Assembly (NCBI GenBank): GCA_934636105.1
Contig: CAKTZR010000013.1
Coordinates: 1-64,000 of the forward strand
Length of the DNA stretch: 64,000 bases
Direction: 5' to 3'
DNA from: an uncultured Clostridia bacterium
GTDB taxonomy: Bacteria > Bacillota > Clostridia > Christensenellales > Aristaeellaceae
Below, piece by piece: positions 41,274 through 50,000 of the stretch. The position numbers and the translations under genes were made by a program. The notes under the pieces were generated by a model. The model had not been told where the DNA came from. It saw nothing but the letters and a program-made list of their open reading frames with translations, and made no database searches. Every line of letters starts with the position of its first letter. Position 1 is the first letter of the stretch.

Positions 41274-43157
41274 ATGAACAAGAAATGGATCGCCTCTCTT
41301 GCAAGCGTTTGCCTGCTGGCTTCCTCCTGCTTCACGGCTGCGATGGCCGAGGGCATGAAGCCCGGCACCTACACCGAGGTCACCCGCGGCATGTATGACG
41401 GCCTGACGGTTGACGTCACCGTGTCCGAGGACAAGATCGAGGACATCAAGGTTACGGCTTACAACGAGACCGCTCCCGGCTGGCCGGCGCTGGAAAAAAT
41501 GCCTGCCGCGATTCTGGAAGCGCAGTCTCTGGCGGTTGACACCGTCAGTGGCGCGACCCGCACCTCCGAGGGCATTCTCAAGGCTGTCGAAGCGGCCCTG
41601 ACCGATGCCGGCGCGAACGTCGAAGATTTCAAGAAGCCGGTCGAGGCGAAGGAAGTTGCCGCGCCGGATTACTTCCCGACCATGGGTTCCGTCGAAGTGC
41701 CGGAGCAGTGGGACGAGAGTTATGATGTGGTCGTCGTCGGCGGCGGCTTCGCGGGCCTCGCGGCGGCTTACTCCGCGGAGAAGGCCGGCAGCAGCGTCGT
41801 GCTGGTTGAGAAGCTCTCCACCACCGGCGGCAACAGCGCCATCAACGGCGGCCAGTACGCCGCTTACACCTCCGAGCGCGCCGCTGAGCTCCAGCAGAAG
41901 CTGGGCCTTGAGCCGGACACCGCCGAGAAGCACATCGAGGACACCATCAAGGGCGGCGACAACATGAGCAACCCGGCGCTGGTGCGCGAGATGGTTTACG
42001 CTTCCCCGGTTTACTTCGACCTGCTGCTGGACAACGGCCTGCAGATTCGCGATACGCTGGCTCGTCCGGGCGGACACTACGGCTATCGTACCTACGTCAC
42101 CGAGAATCAGGTCGGTTCCGACATCACCAACCTGCAGCTCAAGATGCTGAAGGAAACCAGCGCGACCATCGAGCTGGAGACCAAGATGGTTGAAATCTAC
42201 CGCACCCGCGACGAGGCGAACCGCGTTGTCGGTATCCGCGTTGCGACCGCGGACGGCTACAAGACCATCGAGGCCAAGAAGGGCGTCATCATGGCGACCG
42301 GCGGCTTCTCCTCCAACGTCGAGATGCGCGAGACCCAGGTCCCGTACCTGACCGCGGATCTGCCGACCACCAACATCAAGGCCGCGTCCACCGGCGAGGG
42401 TATCTACCTGGCGCAGGCGATTGGCGCGAACACCACCCAGATGAGCAACATCCAGCGTTATCCGTGGGCTGACCCGAACACCGGCGTCCTGGATAAGTAC
42501 GCGGTGTGGCCGTTCACCGGTCCGTCTTACGGCGTTATCTATGTGGATTACAACGGTAACCGTTACGTCAACGAAGGCGACCGCCGCGACGTCTGCGCGA
42601 ATGCTGCCGTCAACACGGGCTTCGTTTCCACCTACGCGATCTTCACCGAGCCGGTCGTTGCCGGTTACGTCCGTGACGAAGAAATCGAAGCCGGTATCGC
42701 CGATGGCCGCATCCTGAAGGCGGACACCCTCGACGAGCTGGCCGAGAAGATCAACGGCTTCGCGGTGAAGGGCCAGTATCCGACCGTCACCGGCGAGAAC
42801 CTCAAGGCCACCATCGAGAAGCACAACAGCTACATCGACAATGGCGTTGACCTCGACTTCGGCAAGGTCATGGCTTCCACCATGGTCAAGATTGAGGATG
42901 GCCCGTACTACGCGCTGCCGCAGTTCCCGTCCGTGCATCACACGATGGGCGGCCTGGTCATCGACACCATGACCCGTGTCATCGACATCTACGGTCAGCC
43001 GATCGACGGCCTCTACGCGGCTGGCGAAGTCACCGGCGGCGTGCACGGCACCAACCGTCTGGGCTCCAACGCGGATGCTGATGCCTGCGGCTTCGGCTAC
43101 ATCTCCGGCATCGTCGTCTCCACTGGCGAGCTCCCGGACTTCATCCCCGCTGAATAA
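41274..43157 (+). CDS. Exported FMN/FAD flavoprotein reductase (fumarate/urocanate reductase type)
   Basis: A 627-residue exported enzyme. After a signal peptide cleaved near AMA-EG, an FMN-binding domain carries the DxxSGAT motif (DTVSGAT, residues 89-95), where T95 should be covalently flavinylated by ApbE. The FAD-binding fumarate-reductase-like domain starts at VVVVGGGFAGLAAAY and holds GGNSAINGGQY, the histidine of SVHHTMGGL and the arginine of VHGTNRLGSNADADACGFGYISG. It would reduce an unsaturated carboxylate outside the membrane with electrons from a membrane flavin chain. The region aligned to the fumarate-binding loop reads GGHYGYRTYVTENQVGSD, so the natural acceptor is uncertain. 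ATG 41274 has AAAGGAG upstream; a 10-codon extension is rejected. Confidence 0.9.
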   Translation: MNKKWIASLASVCLLASSCFTAAMAEGMKPGTYTEVTRGMYDGLTVDVTVSEDKIEDIKVTAYNETAPGWPALEKMPAAILEAQSLAVDTVSGATRTSEGILKAVEAALTDAGANVEDFKKPVEAKEVAAPDYFPTMGSVEVPEQWDESYDVVVVGGGFAGLAAAYSAEKAGSSVVLVEKLSTTGGNSAINGGQYAAYTSERAAELQQKLGLEPDTAEKHIEDTIKGGDNMSNPALVREMVYASPVYFDLLLDNGLQIRDTLARPGGHYGYRTYVTENQVGSDITNLQLKMLKETSATIELETKMVEIYRTRDEANRVVGIRVATADGYKTIEAKKGVIMATGGFSSNVEMRETQVPYLTADLPTTNIKAASTGEGIYLAQAIGANTTQMSNIQRYPWADPNTGVLDKYAVWPFTGPSYGVIYVDYNGNRYVNEGDRRDVCANAAVNTGFVSTYAIFTEPVVAGYVRDEEIEAGIADGRILKADTLDELAEKINGFAVKGQYPTVTGENLKATIEKHNSYIDNGVDLDFGKVMASTMVKIEDGPYYALPQFPSVHHTMGGLVIDTMTRVIDIYGQPIDGLYAAGEVTGGVHGTNRLGSNADADACGFGYISGIVVSTGELPDFIPAE

Positions 43158-43173
43158 TCAAATCGCTCACATG

Positions 43174-43207
43174 CGGCGGCGCGAAAGCGCCGCCGTTCTT
43201 TTTTTGT
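43174..43207 (+). terminator. Rho-independent terminator after the flavoprotein gene
   Basis: CGGCGGCGC (43174-43182) pairs with GCGCCGCCG (43187-43195) around GAAA, followed by TTCTTTTTTTT. Confidence 0.92.
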
Positions 43208-43253
43208 TCCGCCCTGTGTATATATGAAGCATGACGATGGGGAGGGGACGCGT

Positions 43254-44411
43254 GTGAAAAAGGTTTTCGCGGCGGCTATGCTGCTGATGCTTGCCATGAT
43301 GCTTTCGGTCTGTGCGCTGGCGCAGACGCAGATGGATGTTTTTTTCGCGGAAGGCGCGATGGAGCGGGAGACGGCCGAGCGGCTGATGGAGCTGACGCGG
43401 CGGGCGTTTCCGCAGGCACAGTGGCGGGCGCTGGAGGAAAGCGAAGCGGGCGATTTGCGCACGCTGATCCTTCGGGATGATGTGCCGGATATCATCCTCT
43501 GCGCGTCGGGCGAAGCGAAGCTCTGGGTGAGCGACGGGCTTTTTGCCGCGCTGGATGGCTGTGCGGCGGATGCGGATCGAATCAGCGAAGCGGTTTTGGA
43601 TGCCTGCGTGCAGGATGAATCGCTGTTCATGCTGCCGCTTGTCGCGAAGCATCGGCAGATGGCGGTCAATCGGCGGCTGATGGAGAAGCGGCGGCTGGAC
43701 AGCATGACCAACCCCATCGAGCATCCGCTCTGGTATCCGATGGAGTTTGACCAGATTTTGGAGGAATTTGCGCTGGCGGATCATCCGGCGATGGAGATTT
43801 GGCCGGCCGAGCCGGAGAGCAGCGGCGCGCTTGAAGCCATGCTGCAAGCAATCTACGGCGGCGCATGGCTGACCGAGGACGGCGAAACCAGTCAGGCGGA
43901 CCACGTCAACGTGCGCGCGGCGCTGGAATGGCTGCGCGACCGGGTGAAGAGCGGACTGATTGCGCAGGTTGAGAGCCGGGACGAGGCGCTGAAACACTTT
44001 TTGAACGGGGAAACGGCGATTTTCATCGATTGGCAGTCGGGAGACAGCAGGCGTTACGCCCGCGAACTGGATCAAAACGGAATCGAGCTGGTCGAAATGC
44101 CGTATCCGTCCTCCACGGGCTTCGTTATTCGGTCGTTTGAAACGACAGGCGTCTGTGTCTCGAATGGGGCGAACAGCGCGCTGGCGATGCGCGCCGCGGC
44201 GTTTTGGCATATGGACGCGCAGGTGCAGCTGCTGCTCGGCGACCGGGGCCTCTGGCGGGACGACGCGGTTTGGCTGCCGGAAATCGACGCCGCGCCCAAG
44301 GGACAGACGCTGCGCAGACTGATGGATGAAGCGATTGAAGCTGTTTTAAGCGGCGAAAGCGCGCCTAAGGACGCATTGCGGCTCGTTCAGGCGGCGATGG
44401 ATGCGATGTAA
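43254..44411 (+). CDS. Exported substrate-binding-like protein (family 1 type, orphan)
   Basis: A 385-residue exported protein. The GTG start at 43254 has GGAGGGG 6 nt upstream, and the signal peptide ends near CALA; an upstream ATG has no ribosome site. Phrases such as DVPDIILCASGEAKLWVSDGLFAALD and FLNGETAIFIDWQSGDSRRYARELDQNGIELVEMPYP are those of extracellular solute-binding proteins of the sugar type. No permease is adjacent. It may deliver to a distant transporter or act as an extracytoplasmic sensor. Confidence 0.75.
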   Translation: MKKVFAAAMLLMLAMMLSVCALAQTQMDVFFAEGAMERETAERLMELTRRAFPQAQWRALEESEAGDLRTLILRDDVPDIILCASGEAKLWVSDGLFAALDGCAADADRISEAVLDACVQDESLFMLPLVAKHRQMAVNRRLMEKRRLDSMTNPIEHPLWYPMEFDQILEEFALADHPAMEIWPAEPESSGALEAMLQAIYGGAWLTEDGETSQADHVNVRAALEWLRDRVKSGLIAQVESRDEALKHFLNGETAIFIDWQSGDSRRYARELDQNGIELVEMPYPSSTGFVIRSFETTGVCVSNGANSALAMRAAAFWHMDAQVQLLLGDRGLWRDDAVWLPEIDAAPKGQTLRRLMDEAIEAVLSGESAPKDALRLVQAAMDAM

Positions 44412-44444
44412 CGCAGATTTCTTTGCTGAAAACAAAAATTTTTC

Positions 44445-44474
44445 TTGCAAAATGGGGACTGACCGTGTTATAAT
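44445..44474 (+). promoter_or_regulatory. Promoter of rplS (extended -10)
   Basis: TTGCAA (44445-44450) and a perfect TATAAT (44469-44474) are 18 bp apart, with TGT immediately before the -10 (extended -10). The 80-nt leader contains GGGCG and CGCCC complementary segments that could fold, but I cannot identify a known ribosomal-protein leader. Confidence 0.85.
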
Positions 44475-44555
44475 CTCCTTTGTATGAACGGGCGCTCCGC
44501 TGCGGAACAAAGTCGCGTTGCGCATGAACGCCCCGACGAAAGGAGAAAATGACCG

Positions 44556-44897
44556 ATGAGCGAAATCATCCGTGCTATTGAGAGCGAGCAGCTCAAGAAA
44601 GACCTTCCCAAGTTCAACGTGGGCGATACCCTGCGTGTCATGGTTAAGGTTGTTGAGGGCGATCGCGAGCGCCTGCAGGCCTTCGAGGGCATCTGCATCG
44701 CGAAGCGCAACGGCAGCATCCGTGAGACCTTCACCCTCCGCCGTGTTTCCTACGGCATTGGCGTGGAGCGTACCTTCCCGCTGCATTCCCCGCGTCTTGA
44801 CAAGATTACGGTGCTCCGTCGCGGCAAAGTCCGTCGTGCGAAGCTGTACTATCTGCGTAATCTGTCCGGCAAGGCCGCCAAGATTAAGGAGAAGTAA
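44556..44897 (+). CDS. rplS: Large ribosomal subunit protein bL19
   Basis: The 113-residue protein matches L19 throughout: the N-terminal EQLKKDLPKFNVGDTLRV, IKVVEGDRER-type MVKVVEGDRERLQAFEGICIAKRNG, the SYGIGVERTFPLHSP stretch and RRGKVRRAKLYYLRNLSGKAAKI. L19 sits at the subunit interface. An AAAGGAG ribosome site precedes the start. It heads the rplS-rbgA-rnhB-yraN gene order common in Firmicutes, here without lepB between. A terminator lies directly after, so rbgA needs readthrough or another promoter. Confidence 0.99.
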   Translation: MSEIIRAIESEQLKKDLPKFNVGDTLRVMVKVVEGDRERLQAFEGICIAKRNGSIRETFTLRRVSYGIGVERTFPLHSPRLDKITVLRRGKVRRAKLYYLRNLSGKAAKIKEK

Positions 44898-44907
44898 TTG
44901 TGCTGTT

Positions 44908-44943
44908 AAGACCGCCGGGCGTTGCGTCCGACGGTCTTTTTCT
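44908..44943 (+). terminator. Rho-independent terminator after rplS
   Basis: AAGACCG plus CGG pair with CCG plus CGGTCTT, followed by TTTTC. Confidence 0.88.
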
Positions 44944-44977
44944 ATTATTATACGCGCCTAAAAGCATCGAACAGGCG

Positions 44978-45045
44978 CGAAGCGAAGTTGGGAGTCTGAG
45001 GGATGAATCCCTCAGACAGGGTTTGGGGCGGTAGCCCCAAGGAGG
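44978..45045. repeat. Paired-hairpin intergenic element, copy 2
   Basis: After GCGAAGCGAAG come two hairpins: an 11-bp perfect stem GTCTGAGGGAT/ATCCCTCAGAC (44994-45017) and TTGGGGC/GCCCCAA (45023-45040, loop GGTA). It ends in GGAGG, the ribosome site of rbgA. Confidence 0.85.
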
Positions 45046-45050
45046 GTACT

Positions 45051-45980
45051 ATGAACGAAGATGTGATGCTCCGCGCCGATGAGAAGAAGATCAACTGGTA
45101 TCCCGGCCATATGGCCAGGGCCAAGCGCGCGCTGGCCGATCAGCTCAGCCGCGTCGATGTGGTCGTCGAACTTTGCGACGCGCGCATTCCCCGCGCCAGC
45201 CGTAACCCGGATTTGGCCGATATGATCAAAAATAAGCGCCATCTGCTCGTGCTTGGCAAGGCCGACCTCGCGGAGGAGCGCGAAACCCGCGCGTGGCTCG
45301 GCTACTTCCGCGCGCAGGGCATCGACTGCATGAGCTTTGACAGCATCCGCGGCAAGGCGAAGGATATCGTCGCCCGCATCGAAAAAGCCAGCGCCGACGC
45401 GGTGGCCAAAATGGCCGCGAAGGGCGTAAAAAAGACCGTGCGCGTGATGATCGTCGGCGTGCCGAACGTCGGCAAATCCACGTTTACCAACCGCATCAAC
45501 GGCGCTTCCATCGCGCGAACCGGCGACCGCCCCGGCGTGACACGCAGCAACCAGTGGGTGCGCATCACGCCGTATCTGGAATTGCTGGATACCCCCGGCC
45601 TGCTCTGGCCGAATTTGAGCGATCAGCAGGATGCGCGTGCGCTGGCGTTTGTCGGCACGATCAACGATAACATCATGGATCAGCAGATGCTCGCCATCCG
45701 CCTGATGGAGCGGCTGATGGAGGATCACGCCGACGCGCTGACGACCCGCTTCAAGCTCAAGGATAACACCCTGCGCGGCGTGCCGCTGCTGGATGAAGCC
45801 TGCCGCGGGCGCGGGTGGCTGCTTCCCGGCGGCGTATGCGATACCGATCGCGGCGCGGCGGTCATTCTGGATGAGTTCCGCGCGGGCAAGCTGGGACGCA
45901 TTACCTTGCAGAAAGCGCCGCTCAAAGAGCCAAAAGAAACGATAGAAATGCGCGAAGCGAAGAAGGAGTCTGAGGGCTAA
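45051..45980 (+). CDS. rbgA: Ribosome biogenesis GTPase RbgA (YlqF)
   Basis: A circularly permuted GTPase needed for late assembly of the 50S subunit. INWYPGHMARAKRAL is the classic start, followed by DARIPRASRNP, then in permuted order the G4 position, G1 GVPNVGKST, G2 PGVTRSNQW and G3 DTPGLLWP. The G4 motif reads LGKAD where the family has NKxD, so the asparagine that helps read guanine is replaced by glycine. ATG 45051 follows GGAGG supplied by the repeat element. The stop codon sits in the loop of the next repeat copy. The 309-residue length is a little longer than usual. Confidence 0.96.
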   Translation: MNEDVMLRADEKKINWYPGHMARAKRALADQLSRVDVVVELCDARIPRASRNPDLADMIKNKRHLLVLGKADLAEERETRAWLGYFRAQGIDCMSFDSIRGKAKDIVARIEKASADAVAKMAAKGVKKTVRVMIVGVPNVGKSTFTNRINGASIARTGDRPGVTRSNQWVRITPYLELLDTPGLLWPNLSDQQDARALAFVGTINDNIMDQQMLAIRLMERLMEDHADALTTRFKLKDNTLRGVPLLDEACRGRGWLLPGGVCDTDRGAAVILDEFRAGKLGRITLQKAPLKEPKETIEMREAKKESEG

Positions 45981-46015
45981 GCCTTCAGGCGGGTTTGGGC
46001 GGCAGCCCAAAGGAG
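45966..46015. repeat. Paired-hairpin intergenic element, copy 3
   Basis: GTCTGAGGGC (45968-45977) pairs with GCCTTCAGGC (45981-45990), including two wobble pairs; the TAA in its loop is the stop codon of rbgA. TTTGGGC/GCCCAAA (45994-46011, loop GGCA) follows, and AGGAG at its end is the ribosome site of rnhB. Confidence 0.85.
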
Positions 46016-46021
46016 CTTATG

Positions 46022-46642
46022 ATGAAAAAAGACTGGAATGCCCGTCTGGAGGAAATCACGCAGACGGACAAGGCCATTTGGGCGACGGGGCGCGCCTTTG
46101 CGGGCCTTGACGAAGCGGGGCGCGGCCCGCTCTGCGGCCCGGTTGCGGCGGCGTGCGTCGTGATGCCGCCCGAACCGCTGCTGCTGTATGTGGACGACAG
46201 CAAAAAGCTGACGGAGAAGCGCCGCGAAGCGCTCTACGATCAGATCATGGAAACGGCGGTCTATGCGAAGGTGATCCTTGCGTCGCCGGAGGAGATCGAC
46301 CGGGTGAACATCCTGAACGCGACGAAAAACGCGATGGCGCTTGCCGCGAAGGATGCGCCCTGCGACCTGTTTCTGGTGGATGCGATCACAAGGCTGGATG
46401 TGCCGGGCGAGGTGCGCGGAATTGTGCATGGCGATGCGCTCTGCTATTCGATTGCGGCGGCTTCTATTTTGGCGAAGGTGACGCGAGACCGCATCATGCG
46501 CGAGCTGGACGCGCAGTATCCGCAATACGGATTAGCGAAAAACAAGGGATACGGCACGGCGGAGCACATTGCCGCGCTGAAGCAGTACGGCCCGACCCCG
46601 ATTCACCGCCGCTCGTTCATCGGGCACTTTGTCGAGGTGTGA
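46022..46642 (+). CDS. rnhB: Ribonuclease HII
   Basis: RNase HII nicks RNA-DNA hybrids and removes misincorporated ribonucleotides. The catalytic DEAGRGPLCGPV motif (first Asp-Glu pair), VDDSKKL, the later aspartate in FLVDAIT and SIAAASILAKVTRDR are all present. ATG 46022 stands 6 nt after AGGAG; an ATG 3 nt earlier is too close. The protein has 206 residues, normal for the family. It is in the conserved order rbgA-rnhB-yraN. Confidence 0.97.
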   Translation: MKKDWNARLEEITQTDKAIWATGRAFAGLDEAGRGPLCGPVAAACVVMPPEPLLLYVDDSKKLTEKRREALYDQIMETAVYAKVILASPEEIDRVNILNATKNAMALAAKDAPCDLFLVDAITRLDVPGEVRGIVHGDALCYSIAAASILAKVTRDRIMRELDAQYPQYGLAKNKGYGTAEHIAALKQYGPTPIHRRSFIGHFVEV

Positions 46643-46647
46643 GGGAA

Positions 46648-47004
46648 ATGCAATCTGATGGTATCGGAGTTTTGGGCGAGGTGCGCGCGGAGCAATATCT
46701 CGCGGAGCGAGGGTATCAAATCCTTGCGCGCAACGCAGTCTTTCCCGGCGCGGAAATCGACCTGATTGCGCAGGACGGGCGGGTGATCGTCTTTGTCGAG
46801 GTCAAGATGAGGACGAGCGGCGCGTCCTATGGGCGCGAAGCCGTGACGCTGGCCAAACAAAAGAAAATATGCAGAGGTGCGCTGCTCTATATGGCGAAAA
46901 ACGGCCTGACCGAGCGGCAGGCGCGATTCGACGTGATCGAAATTCGGGGCGCAAGGCTGACACATATCAAGGACGCGTTCCCCTATCGGGGGCCTATGTT
47001 TTGA
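46648..47004 (+). CDS. YraN/UPF0102 family endonuclease-like protein
   Basis: A 118-residue protein with the restriction-endonuclease-like core: GEVRAEQYLAERGYQILARN, then GAEIDLIAQDGRVIVFVEVKMR (the E-x-D and ExK catalytic-type pattern) and later FDVIEIRG. The family is widespread next to rnhB; the role is unproven, probably in DNA processing. ATG 46648 lies 5 nt after the rnhB stop. Confidence 0.93.
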   Translation: MQSDGIGVLGEVRAEQYLAERGYQILARNAVFPGAEIDLIAQDGRVIVFVEVKMRTSGASYGREAVTLAKQKKICRGALLYMAKNGLTERQARFDVIEIRGARLTHIKDAFPYRGPMF

Positions 47005-47025
47005 CTTTTCCCGGAGGCTCATGAG

Positions 47026-50000
47026 ATGAAAAAGAAACCCTGGATCGTCGTTTTGCTCGTGCTGCTCGTTCTTGCGGCAGGCTCTTTTGCGCTGCTTTCC
47101 GGCGGCGCAAACGAGGCTGTGCCGCAGACGGGCAACCTGATTGCAAACGGCGATTTTTCGATTTTGGAGGATGGACAGGCCGCAGGCTGGGAAACCGGCA
47201 TGTGGGTGACGAGCGCAGGCGCGTCCTATCTGGAAGCGGTGACGCTTGCGGACGGCACGACCGCCGCGCTGGTGGAAAACGCCGCGAGCAACGACGCGCG
47301 CTTTGAACAGACGGTCGCCGTCCGCGAGAACACAACCTACAAGCTGACCGCGCGCGTGATGGCCGAGGGATGCGGCGAGGGGATGAAGGGCGCGAACGTG
47401 TCCTTCTCCGGCATATACGGCACGAGCCGTGACCTGCACGACACAGACGGCCAGTGGGAGACGCTGACCCTGTACGGCCGAACGGGCAAAGGACAGAAGG
47501 AAGTTACGGTCATGGCGCGTCTGGGCGGCTATGGCGCGGAAAACACGGGCAAGGCGTGGTTCACCGATGTGAGCCTTGAGCAGGTGGAAACCGTGCCCGT
47601 CGGCGAGACGGTGCTCGATTTGGCTACGCCCGCGCCGAGCAAAAAGACCGACACAAGCGAACCGAAGACGGCGAAGGACATGAGCATTCCGCTGCTGATC
47701 GGCGCGGCCTGCGTCTATCTGGCGCTTGCGGCGGCGCTGGTTCGCGGTCTGTCGGGCAGGAAGCTGAACGCGCGCGCGGGTCTGCTGGCGACGCTGCTTG
47801 TGGCGCTGGCGATTCGCGTGATTCTGGCGTTCACGGTCGAAGGATACGGCGTGGATATGGGCTGTTTCGGCGCGTGGGCGGGCAAAATGGCCGCAGGCGG
47901 CCCGGAAAATTTCTACGAGGAAGGCTATTTCTGCGATTATCCGCCGGCCTATATGCTGGTGCTGTGGCTGTTTGGTCTGCTGGGGCGGCTGTTCGGTCTG
48001 GGTACGGGGAGCATGGCCTTTCAGGGACTGATGAAGCTTGCGCCGATCGCCTGCGACCTTGCGTTGGCGGCGGTCTGCTTCCGATATGCAAAGGACAAGC
48101 TGGGCGAGGGCATGGCGCTGGCCGTTTCCGGGCTGCTGGCGCTGAACCCGGCGTTCATCGTGACTTCGAGCTGCTGGGGGCAGATTGACTCCGTGTTGGC
48201 GCTGCTGCTGGTGCTGATGCTGCTGTATGCGCGGGAAGGACAATGGCACATCGCCATCCCGATTTTCGCTTTGGCCGTGCTGGCTAAGCCGCAGGCAGGT
48301 CTGCTCGCGCCGCTGGGCGTGGCCGCGCTGCTCAAGGAAACGCGGCTGGGCGGGAAGCGCGGAAAATCCATCGGCCTTGGCCTGCTGGGCGGCGTGGCGG
48401 TGACGCTGGCCGTCGTGCTGCCGTTCGCGTGGGGCGAAAACATCTTCACGTGGCTGGTGGATAAATACGCGGCGACGCTCTCCGGCTATCCGCATGCGAC
48501 GCTCTCGACGGGCAACCTGATGTTCCTGCTGGGCGGCAACTGGGTGGATGAATCCACCGCGCTCATCGGGTCGATCACTTACGGGCAGATCGGCTTCGCG
48601 CTGATGCTGCTGTCCTTCGCGGCGGGTATAGCGGTCTATTTTATGGGCAGAGGCAGGAGCCGCCTGTTCCTCTCCGCTGCGCTGACCATGCAGCTGCTTT
48701 TCGCGTTGACAACCAAGATGCACGAGCGCTACATTCTGCCCGCGCTGGCGCTGCTGTTCTTCGCGTTTATGGAAACGGGGGATATCCGCCTGCTGATTTC
48801 CGGCGCGCTGGCTTCGGCGGCTTCGGCGGTGAACATCGGCGTGGTGCTGGCGTATGATTATCTGATTGCGCCGAACACGTGGCTGGGCTATGTGCTGGGC
48901 GTGGTGCAGCTGGCTGCTGCGGCGCTGACGGCCTATGCGGCGGTCCGCCTGTCTATGGGCGCGCAGCCGATGACTCTGTCGGAGCGCAGGGCCAAGGCGG
49001 CGGCAGCCCCGGAGGAGAGCGATGAAAAGTCCGTCTGTGCCGCCGAAAAGCGCGAGCGCGACGAGCTGCTGCATCCGCAGGATTACCGCCTGCACCTGAA
49101 AAAGCGCGATTTTGCCATCATGGCGGCGCTGACGCTGGTTTACAGCGTGGTGGCGTTTGTTCACCTCGGCACGACGAAAGCGCCGCAGACGGGCTATGTT
49201 TCCACGGCGGCGGGGGAGACTGTGGTGCTTGACCTCGGCGAAAATCAGGAAGATTTTCACCTGTATTATTACGGCGGCATTTCCGACACGCAGTTCACCG
49301 TCGCCACTTCGGTGGACGGCGTGACCTATACCGAGGAAATCGGCGCGTTCTTCGACCGGGGCGAGTGCTTCAAGTGGCTGGCCCTGCGCGAACCGACCTA
49401 TAACGCGGACGGCGTGGTGGCGGGCGCTTCCGGCGGCATGCTGGCGCTGAACGGACGCTATATCCGCTTGACATTCGACGGCGCGGGTTCGGCGCTCTGG
49501 GAGGTTGCGGCGGTCGATGGAAACGGTCATGCGATTCCCGTGGTCTCCATTGCGGCGGAAGGCGCAGTCGAGGGACGCGCGGCCGACCCGAACACGCTGA
49601 TCGACGAACAGGATACCGTACCCGAAAAGCCGACGTATGAAAACAGCATGTATTTTGATGAAATCTATCATGCGCGCACAGGCTACGAGCATGCGCACAG
49701 CCTGTATACCTATGAGACGACGCATCCGCCGCTGGGCAAGGTCTTCATGAGCTGGTGCATCGACCTGATGGGCATGACGCCGTTTGCGTGGCGCTTTGCG
49801 GGCACGCTCACAGGCATTTTGATGATTCCGGCCATCTATCTGCTGGCGATGCAGTTGATGAAGCGGACGCGCTGGGCGGCGCTCTGTGCGCTGCTGCTGA
49901 CGGCGGACTGCATGCACTTCACGCAGACGCGCATCGCGACGATCGATTCCTTCCCGGTGCTGTTCATGATGGTGATGTTCCTGTTTATGGCGCGCTGGAT

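Noticed and set aside
44475..44555. Known L19-type ribosomal protein leader before rplS
   Set aside because: Complementary GGGCG/CGCCC segments exist, but the conserved features needed to assign a known leader family could not be confirmed by eye.
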